Origin: Deltaproteobacteria bacterium HGW-Deltaproteobacteria-18 | Lineage (GTDB): Bacteria > Desulfobacterota > Desulfovibrionia > Desulfovibrionales > Desulfomicrobiaceae | Assembly: GCA_002841885.1 (NCBI GenBank) | Contig: PHBE01000002.1 | Location: 124,001 to 188,000 of the forward strand | Reading direction: 5' to 3' | Length of the DNA: 64,000 bases | Shown: positions 58,120-64,000 of the stretch, in pieces | Numbering within the stretch: the first letter of the stretch is position 1 | Layout: each line of letters opens with the position of its first letter | Made by a program: the position numbers and the translations under genes | Notes under the pieces: generated by a model | The model's input: only the letters and a program-made list of their open reading frames with translations | Databases searched by the model: none | What the model was told of the DNA's origin: nothing

Positions 58120-58864
58120 GCGTCTTCTCCTGCTCTGCCTGACTTTGTGCATAATCCTGCTTCAGGGATGCGCCGGCAAAAAATCCAGCTCTTCTTTGAA
58201 CCAGGACGTCGCGGCAGGTCAGGAATATGAGGAAACATACGCCGAGGGCGGAGAAAGCGGCCCCTATCCCGACTCCCTGGAAGGTATCAACAGGGGAGTC
58301 TTCTCGTTCAACGACGGCTTCATCACCTACGTGTTCTCGCCCATCGACACGGTCTACACCGGTTTTTTCCCCCCGGACATCCGTGCCGGGTTCGGCAATT
58401 TCTACCGCAACCTCGGGTATCCCGTGCGGTTCATAAACGCCCTCCTGCAGTTCAAGTTCGACAAGATGGCCAAGGAGACCGCATCCTTCGCCCTGAATAC
58501 AGTTTTCGGCGTGGGGGGGCTTTTCCACATCACCCACAACATGCCGTGCCTGCAATCCTCTCCCGAGGATTTCAGCCAGACCTTGGCCTTTTACGGCCTG
58601 AACTCGGGCACCTATCTCGTGCTGCCCATTCTCGGACCGACCACCCTGCGCGATGCCGTAGGCTCGATTGCGGACTCCTTTGTGCATCCCCTCTCCTTCG
58701 TGACTCCGGACAGCGCAAAATATGCACTGATCGGGCATGACAGAGGCAACACGGCCTCGGCCAACCTCCCGGCCTACAAGAGCATCAAGGAGGAATCCTT
58801 CGATCACTACACGAGCATGAAGGATGTCTATTTCCAGTACAGACTTGGTCTCGAGAAGGAATGA
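58112..58864 (+). CDS. mlaA: MlaA (VacJ), outer-membrane lipoprotein
   Basis: MlaA is the outer-membrane entry for mislocalised phospholipids. The 250-residue product has a lipoprotein signal (LLLCLTLCIILLQGC with the lipobox cysteine near residue 20) and the VacJ motifs LEGINRGVFSFND, FYRNLGYPVRFINALLQ, NTVFGVGGLFH and LPILGPTTLRDAVG. It is encoded directly after mlaC here, whereas in E. coli it is a separate gene. It is the last gene of the operon. Confidence 0.96.
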   Translation: MNKRLLLLCLTLCIILLQGCAGKKSSSSLNQDVAAGQEYEETYAEGGESGPYPDSLEGINRGVFSFNDGFITYVFSPIDTVYTGFFPPDIRAGFGNFYRNLGYPVRFINALLQFKFDKMAKETASFALNTVFGVGGLFHITHNMPCLQSSPEDFSQTLAFYGLNSGTYLVLPILGPTTLRDAVGSIADSFVHPLSFVTPDSAKYALIGHDRGNTASANLPAYKSIKEESFDHYTSMKDVYFQYRLGLEKE

Positions 58865-58985
58865 AGGCTGACATCATGAGACAATGAGGTCACACATCAG
58901 GCATGACCTTGACTTTCCCGGGTCCTAAATATCTTGATTGAAATGAGCAATAGACCATAAATCATGACAAGAATTTGGAGGGAAC

Positions 58986-59225
58986 ATGTCCGACAAGAAG
59001 AAGCTCGTTTGTGTTGAAGAAACGCGCCTGGCCTACATGACCGGGATGCTGCTCAAGGAAATCGCCGCAGGCCTGTCGAAACGCGAATTCGAATTCAAGA
59101 CCTCGGACGGCCCCGTTACCGTGACCGTGCCCAAGGATGTTGAGATCGAGTACAGCGTTGTGCAAAAGGAAAAGGAAGGCGCGACCAAGACCAAACTCGA
59201 GATCGAGATATCCTGGAAATCCTGA
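58986..59225 (+). CDS. Amphi-Trp domain protein
   Basis: This 79-residue protein matches the small amphi-Trp domain family, with conserved start (VCVEETRLAYMTGMLLKEIAAGL), a central GPVTVTVPKDVEIEYSV and the typical end KLEIEISWKS with a Trp. Its function is not known. The start follows TTTGGAGGGAAC, a strong ribosome site. It lies 121 bp past mlaA and probably has its own promoter. Confidence 0.88.
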   Translation: MSDKKKLVCVEETRLAYMTGMLLKEIAAGLSKREFEFKTSDGPVTVTVPKDVEIEYSVVQKEKEGATKTKLEIEISWKS

Positions 59226-60153
59226 GCAGCCTCCGGGTATCCCAATCCCAAAACCTGACAAATGCCCTGAAGGTGCTCGTTACGCAATACGTGCGCGTTG
59301 TGACAGGCAAGGTGGTTCGCGCGCACGCGAGGATGACAAAGAGCTTTAACCGTGGAAGCCCATGTAAAAAATTCCGACACAACTCCTGCGGAACCGACAC
59401 GCAAAATTTCACACACGCCCCAGTGATCTGGTCTGCGCCTTTCGGTCTTCACTTCAGGCGATTAGACTTCATGCACCTGAAAATAATAAACTATATCAGA
59501 AACACAGCGCACCTTTGAAAAGACATCGCCATCGCTTCACCGATATAAATGACAACGAGTCCTGTGGCACGTCACTCTCAGCATACATGCTCCATCCGTG
59601 ACAACAGGCCCACCCGCAAAAAAATCACCAATTTCTTGTCAGACACGACCCACCGAGACGTTCACTACATACCTGAACCATTCTGCATCATTCAGCATAC
59701 TCATAAAAAATACATTGAATTCTTGTCATACAAATCATTACCTTTTACCTTGAATGAGACTCAAATGTCGTTGTTATTAACAAGTACATTCAATTTTGAC
59801 ACAAGAACAAGCAATACGGAACATTTTTTGCTCACATCCGCATCAAGCACATAATAATTACTTGAAATACTGACATCTTCTGGCATTAACGTGTCGGTTT
59901 TCTTTACACCCTGAAGTAAATTGCAAGGATCACAGGGGGATACTCCGATGTGGCACTAACTCCATAAGCGTTATCCGCCCCAACTCATGCGAAAAAATCC
60001 GCTGACTCCGCAAGCAACATATTTGTCGCAGCACCTTCGCACTCGCTCCACCACTCCTCAAAAGCTCACGCAGCGAAAACGCTAACAAATGCTGGCAATA
60101 AAATTTATAGCCATACAGCTTGATATAATTATTAAATTACAGGGAGTGGCCCG
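59226..60153. other. Long AT-rich region without a recognised gene
   Basis: About 930 bp hold no credible gene. An open frame of about 100 codons near 59549 has no ribosome site and no recognisable product. The region must contain the promoter of the PEP-CTERM gene. No tRNA, riboswitch or repeat family is recognised. Base composition is markedly lower in GC than the surroundings. Confidence 0.5.
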
Positions 60154-61062
60154 ATGAAAAATCTGAAACGCATCACACTCTGCATAATTATATTTTTTTC
60201 ATTTCAATTAAGCACATTATATGCACTTACAATGTATATTGAAGATGGATCATATTCTGAAGACATTAAAGCAGAAATTATGTTGGATAGTTATACAAAA
60301 AACCAACAGTTTTTTCTGAGAGTTCAGATTGAAAACAAATCCAAACTTGTTGACGTCACAACTGAAACATCTACAATCACTGTAACCCCATTTATCACAG
60401 CATTCGCATTTAATCTTCCAGATAAAATATCAGTTGAAAATTTGTATGTTACAGACAGTGAAGGCAATGATATTTCAGGATGGTCCATTCCATATGTTGG
60501 AATGAGAACAACCATACCATCTCCTGACAATCATGGATTCTGGGATGCAGGCGCAAGCATTGGAAAGCTCTTTACCTCTGGCTCTCCTGAAAACGGCATC
60601 GCACCCGACACCAGTTACTACTTCAATTTCCTCCTTTCAGGGATGCTTGGCAACCCCGATTTTATTCTCGACGAAGCGCCATCCTTTGGCCCTTCCGCTG
60701 GCGGCGGGGGTAGTGGAGGGGGTGGCGGGGGTGGAGGGGGCGGAAGGCCGGGCTATGGAAAAGGGAAAAATGCCCCCCAATCTGCCGAAACCGATGGCGA
60801 GACGACAGAGGGAGGGATTCCGTCACTTGACTGGGAAGAATATTTCCTCGTCAATATGAAAGGCATGCCAGAAGGGACAATTGATTTTGGACTGTTGGTC
60901 CCGGAAAGCGTTCTCACATCTTCCGAACTGCTCACGGCCCAGAGAAGCCTGACACCCCTCCAGGCCGTGGCTACGCCGGAACCGTCGACACTCGCCCTCA
61001 TGGCTGTCGGAGCACTGTGCGCCGCGTTTGTCCAGAGACGACGCACAAGACCATCGATCTAG
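60154..61062 (+). CDS. PEP-CTERM sorting-signal protein
   Basis: The 302-residue protein is exported and carries the C-terminal sorting tag cleaved and sorted by an exosortase: TPEPSTLALMAVGALCAAFVQRRR (here split as PEP, a hydrophobic helix, and an Arg cluster). A signal peptide (LCIIIFFSFQLSTLYAL) starts it. A glycine run (residues about 185-200, GGGGSGGGGGGGGGG-like) joins an AT-rich N-terminal half and a GC-richer C-terminal half. The body is not recognised. The start follows ACAGGGAG. No exosortase or other tag-bearing gene is in the window. PEP-CTERM proteins are usually surface or biofilm matrix proteins. Confidence 0.85.
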   Translation: MKNLKRITLCIIIFFSFQLSTLYALTMYIEDGSYSEDIKAEIMLDSYTKNQQFFLRVQIENKSKLVDVTTETSTITVTPFITAFAFNLPDKISVENLYVTDSEGNDISGWSIPYVGMRTTIPSPDNHGFWDAGASIGKLFTSGSPENGIAPDTSYYFNFLLSGMLGNPDFILDEAPSFGPSAGGGGSGGGGGGGGGGRPGYGKGKNAPQSAETDGETTEGGIPSLDWEEYFLVNMKGMPEGTIDFGLLVPESVLTSSELLTAQRSLTPLQAVATPEPSTLALMAVGALCAAFVQRRRTRPSI

Positions 61063-61098
61063 ACGCAACCTGCTCGGGATTTGTCGCGCATAGTACGT

Positions 61099-61130
61099 AA
61101 AAGGGGCCGAAATTTCTTTCGACCCCTTTT
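61099..61130. terminator. Bidirectional terminator
   Basis: AAAAGGGGCCGAAA (61099-61112) pairs with TTTCGACCCCTTTT (61117-61130) with one mismatch and ends in T-runs on both strands. It separates the converging PEP-CTERM and TRAP genes. Confidence 0.85.
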
Positions 61131-61186
61131 CGAAGTTTTGAACAGTCAAGCAACGTTCAAGCCCATGCGTTGCCCAGGCCGGCCCT

Positions 61187-62497
61187 TTACATCAGCGATG
61201 GCAGGAAGGTCACGATCTGGGGGATGAAAAACAGGATTGCGATGCCAATGATCGTGGCCACCAGGAAGGGATAAATACCGCGAAAGATGGATTCCAGACT
61301 GATGTTCTGCTTCATGGCCGTGGTCACGCCGTAGACCACGTAGACGTTGATGCCCACGGGCGGCGTGATGACCCCCATCTCGGTGATCAGCACGATGATG
61401 ACTCCGAACCAGATGGGATCGTAGCCAAGGTTCATGACCACGGGATAGAAGACCGGGACAGTGAGCATGATCATGGCCAGGGAATCCATGAAGCATCCGC
61501 CGAGAAAATAGATGAGCACGATGATGGCCATGACCGCCAGCGCCGGAATCTCGAGGCCGCCGATGTAGCTTGCCGTGGTGAAGGGGATGCGCGTCACGGC
61601 CAGGAACTTCCCGAAAACCACGGCTCCGGCCACCAGAAAAAGGATCATGCACGAGGTGCGCAATGTCTCTTCCAGGGATTTGAAAATCAGCCGCCAGTTC
61701 AGCTGCCGTCGCACCAGTCCCAGCACCAGCACGCTGAAAGCACCCACGGATGCGGCTTCGGTGGGGGTGAACCAGCCCTTGAAAAGTCCGGTCAGGACAA
61801 CGGCGAAGATGATGAGCGTGTCGATGAGCCCGGTCAGGGATTTGAAACGCTTGCTCCAGGAAAAATGCTCGGCTGCGGGACCATAATCAGGATGCCGGTG
61901 GCACGTGACAGCAATTGCGCACAGAAACAGCCCGGTCAGTAAAAAAGCGGGAAGAATGCCGGCGACGAAAAGCCGCCCGATGGATTGCTCCGTGAGCACC
62001 CCGTAGATGATCAGCACCACGCTCGGCGGCATGATCATCCCAAGCCCGCCGCCTGCGGCCACCGCTCCGGCTGCCAGTCGGTCGCGGTATCCGAAGCGCT
62101 TCATTTCCGGGATGGCCACCGTGGCCATGGTCGCGGCCGTAGCCGGACTGGACCCGCAGACCGCGCCAAAGGCGGTGCAGGCCGAGACCGTAGCCATGGC
62201 CAGTCCGCCGCGAATGTGCCCGAAAAAATGATACGTCGTCGAAAAAAGACGCCTGCTGATGCCGGCGTTGAAGGCCAGCTGCCCCATGAGGATGAAAAGG
62301 GGGATGGTCGTCAGGTCATAGGAGACAAAGACCTCGTACATGCTGCGGCTGAGCATGTTCAAACCGCCCTGAACGGAAGTCAGCACGGAAAATCCCACAA
62401 AACCGACCACCCCCATCACAAAGGCGACGGGCATGCGCGTGGCGAAAAGCAGGAGCATGATCGCGATGCCCAAAAATCCGATTCCGGCCGGGCTCAT
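61187..62497 (-). CDS. dctM: TRAP transporter large permease (DctM)
   Basis: The 436-residue integral membrane protein is the main channel of a TRAP carrier. It has about 12 hydrophobic segments and the family patterns MLLLFATRMPVAFVMGVVG, IPLFILMGQLAFNAGISRRLF, GGLAMATVSACTAFGAVCGSSPATAATM, GGGLGMIMPPSVVLIIYGVLTEQSIGRLF and EMGVITPPVGINVYVVYG. The start at 62497 (MSPAGIGF) overlaps the DctQ stop by 4 bp. Confidence 0.95.
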   Translation of the reverse strand: MSPAGIGFLGIAIMLLLFATRMPVAFVMGVVGFVGFSVLTSVQGGLNMLSRSMYEVFVSYDLTTIPLFILMGQLAFNAGISRRLFSTTYHFFGHIRGGLAMATVSACTAFGAVCGSSPATAATMATVAIPEMKRFGYRDRLAAGAVAAGGGLGMIMPPSVVLIIYGVLTEQSIGRLFVAGILPAFLLTGLFLCAIAVTCHRHPDYGPAAEHFSWSKRFKSLTGLIDTLIIFAVVLTGLFKGWFTPTEAASVGAFSVLVLGLVRRQLNWRLIFKSLEETLRTSCMILFLVAGAVVFGKFLAVTRIPFTTASYIGGLEIPALAVMAIIVLIYFLGGCFMDSLAMIMLTVPVFYPVVMNLGYDPIWFGVIIVLITEMGVITPPVGINVYVVYGVTTAMKQNISLESIFRGIYPFLVATIIGIAILFFIPQIVTFLPSLM

Positions 62498-62979
62498 GAT
62501 TTTCTCCATTGCAGCATGAATTGCAACAGGTCGACGAGCATGGTCAGGGTGGCCACGGCGAAGCATGCGCTGAGCGCGTACAGGAAGTAGTACTCGGGCA
62601 AACCCAGATTCATGGATACCTCTCCGGAAAGATGTTTGTCCCGGGCATACGTGCACATCATGACCGTGACCGTGGCAAAAAAGGCGACGGACAGGGTTTC
62701 GCGAAACAGCTTGAGCCGGCGGCGCACCCTGGTCGACATCAGCTGCACGAAGACCTCCACCCCGATGTGCGAACGGTGGCTATGGGCGTACGGCAGGGAC
62801 AGCCCCAGCGCCAGAACGGCCAGAAAGGTGACGATCTCCTCGGAGCCGAAAATGGGGCTGCGATTGAGGCGACCGGTAATGTCGGCCACGGTCAGAAACG
62901 CCATGCCCAGCAGGCACAGGCATCCGCCGATGCGCATCATGCTTCCGATGCGCGCCAGAATCCTAGAAACGATTTCCAC
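62494..62979 (-). CDS. dctQ: TRAP transporter small permease (DctQ)
   Basis: The 161-residue protein has four hydrophobic segments and the DctQ pattern (CLCLLGMAFLTVADITGRLNRSPIFGSEEIVTFLAVLALGLSLPYAHSHRSHIGVEVFVQLM), with E and H residues as in the family. It supports the large permease and lies 78 bp downstream of the binding-protein gene. Confidence 0.93.
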   Translation of the reverse strand: MEIVSRILARIGSMMRIGGCLCLLGMAFLTVADITGRLNRSPIFGSEEIVTFLAVLALGLSLPYAHSHRSHIGVEVFVQLMSTRVRRRLKLFRETLSVAFFATVTVMMCTYARDKHLSGEVSMNLGLPEYYFLYALSACFAVATLTMLVDLLQFMLQWRKS

Positions 62980-63057
62980 GAGCTTTCTCCCTACTACATG
63001 ACGCAGGGGCAGGAGCCTTGCGGCTCTTGCCCCTGCAACTCTCCGACAAATTGAAGG

Positions 63058-64000
63058 CTATCTCAGATTGGCGTGCATGAAATCCAGCACAGCCTTGCCA
63101 TCCGCTCCGACCTTGGCACATTCGGCCTCGTATTCGCCGAAGATGGGCTCCATGGCCTTGGTCCAGCGCTCTGCCTCGGCCGGGTCCAGGGTGACCACGG
63201 CGTTACCCTGCTGAGCCAGGAAAAATTCCAGGCCTTCCTTGTCGCTGTCATCCCAGGCCTGTCCATGCCTTGGAATCCAGTCCCGGCTGACCTCGGTCAA
63301 CACTTTTTGCACCTCGGGGGTGAGTGAAGCCCAGGCATCCTTGTTGATGACCACAAAAAAAGTGGTCGTGTAGGCCACGGCGGTGGTATCCGTCAAATAG
63401 TCAACGACCTCGCCCATCTTCCAGCCCTTGTTGGTCTCGACGGGATAGATTCCACCGTTGACGACGCCTTTCTGGATGGACTGGTAGGAGTCGGGCATGG
63501 ACATGGCCACCGGGCTGCCGCCCAGGGCGGAGATGACGCTTGCGCTGTTGCCGGTGGCGCGGATCTTCATGCCCTTGAGCTCGTCCATGGAGGTCACGGC
63601 CTTGCCTGCGGTGTGCAGCTTGCCCGGTCCGTGCGCATGAAAATAAAGGACATGCACGTCGTCAAATTCCTTGGGCTTGAACTGCTCATAGACGGCATTG
63701 GCCAGCGCCGTGGCCTGCGCGCCGCTCGTGTATCCCATGGGCAGGTCGACTCCGGACAGGACCGGAAAACGCCCCTTGGTGTAACCGAGGGCGGAGAGAC
63801 CGATGTCCGAGATGCGCTGCACCACGCCGTCATAGCAATCCTTGGGCTTGGTCAGGGTTCCTGCCGGGTAGTAGTCGATGACGACCTGGCCGTTCGAGCG
63901 AGCCTCGACCTCGCGGCACCACTCTTCGGCCAGGATCGACTGGATGTGGGTCGGCGGGAAGAAATTGCTGTAGGACAGCTTGACCGGTCCTGCGGCGATG
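63058..64000 (-). CDS. dctP: TRAP transporter substrate-binding protein (DctP), partial
   Basis: This periplasmic receptor is cut by the right edge: about 314 codons are present without a start or signal peptide. The visible part begins IAAGPVKLSYSNFFPPTHIQS, then VEARSNGQVVIDYYPAGTL and contains MKIRATGNSASVISALGGSPVAMSMPDSYQSIQKGVVNGG, with the conserved Arg that pairs with the substrate carboxylate. The ligand is an organic acid of unknown kind. The three TRAP genes are in the usual order. Confidence 0.93.
   Translation of the reverse strand, partial: IAAGPVKLSYSNFFPPTHIQSILAEEWCREVEARSNGQVVIDYYPAGTLTKPKDCYDGVVQRISDIGLSALGYTKGRFPVLSGVDLPMGYTSGAQATALANAVYEQFKPKEFDDVHVLYFHAHGPGKLHTAGKAVTSMDELKGMKIRATGNSASVISALGGSPVAMSMPDSYQSIQKGVVNGGIYPVETNKGWKMGEVVDYLTDTTAVAYTTTFFVVINKDAWASLTPEVQKVLTEVSRDWIPRHGQAWDDSDKEGLEFFLAQQGNAVVTLDPAEAERWTKAMEPIFGEYEAECAKVGADGKAVLDFMHANLR

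Noticed and set aside
59549-59854. Open frame of about 100 codons in the AT-rich region before the PEP-CTERM gene
   Set aside because: There is no ribosome site, the composition is Thr/His/Ser-rich without pattern, and no family is recognisable.
60093-60108. TGGCAATAAAATTTAT as a sigma54 promoter before the PEP-CTERM gene
   Set aside because: The -24 part fits only partly and the -12 GC is missing; in AT-rich DNA this is likely chance.

Overview
The window looks like chromosomal DNA from a sulfate-reducing deltaproteobacterium, most probably Desulfomicrobium (Desulfovibrionales). The main reasons are a tetraheme cytochrome c3 at 1413-1817, whose mature sequence closely resembles (from memory) the dimeric 26-kDa cytochrome c3 of Desulfomicrobium norvegicum, and a complete lactate-to-acetate gene cluster in the order known from Desulfovibrio. 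GC content is high (about 60%) in most genes, with a few AT-rich stretches.

Layout. 1-942: a lipoprotein fragment and fdhD (formate dehydrogenase maturation). 1413-1817: cytochrome c3. 2304-6596: a three-gene efflux ABC operon (LolD/MacB-type ATPase, FtsX-type permease, HlyD-type adaptor), bracketed by two copies of a ~175-bp imperfect palindrome. 6945-11692: a YhaN/YhaO (SbcCD-like) DNA-repair pair. 11777-14354: a hybrid sensor kinase broken by a frameshift. 14392-15768: a DUF945/YdgA-like exported protein. 15974-27712 (minus strand, transcribed right to left): pyruvate:ferredoxin oxidoreductase, lactate permease, the two D-lactate dehydrogenase subunits, phosphotransacetylase and acetate kinase, which together take up lactate, oxidise it via pyruvate to acetyl-CoA, and recover ATP. 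A sigma54 promoter (27786-27801) and three matching inverted repeats precede this operon, and the cognate-looking sigma54 activator and sensor kinase (LurR/LurS type) lie at 28760-33522.

33606-45449 holds a beta-hydroxyacid dehydrogenase, a YgiT-type zinc protein, two response regulators (LuxR type and REC-Hpt), a cysteine synthase fused to a degenerate cysteinyl-tRNA synthetase, an ammonium transporter fused to PAS-GGDEF-EAL, and an HdrD-like Fe-S protein. 45753-52562 holds a nitrilase-family hydrolase, a ZraSR/ZraP-like metal or envelope-stress system with its own sigma54 promoter, a MazG-like pyrophosphohydrolase and a YgiQ radical-SAM protein. 52992-58864 holds an HU/IHF protein and a tightly overlapping operon pdxY-like, HAD phosphatase, mlaE, mlaF, mlaD, mlaC, mlaA; its MlaF carries a C-terminal degenerate GGDEF domain. 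The right end has an amphi-Trp protein, a PEP-CTERM protein and a TRAP transporter running off the edge.

The most unusual items are the MlaF-GGDEF fusion (with no mlaB seen), the CysK/CysRS-like fusion that lacks the synthetase signature motifs, the Amt-GGDEF-EAL sensor, the palindromic element family with conserved internal loops and diverged stems, and the cis-regulatory layout of the lactate operon. No rRNA, tRNA, CRISPR array, transposase or prophage gene was seen. All assignments come from reading the sequence and memory of protein families; no database search was run.
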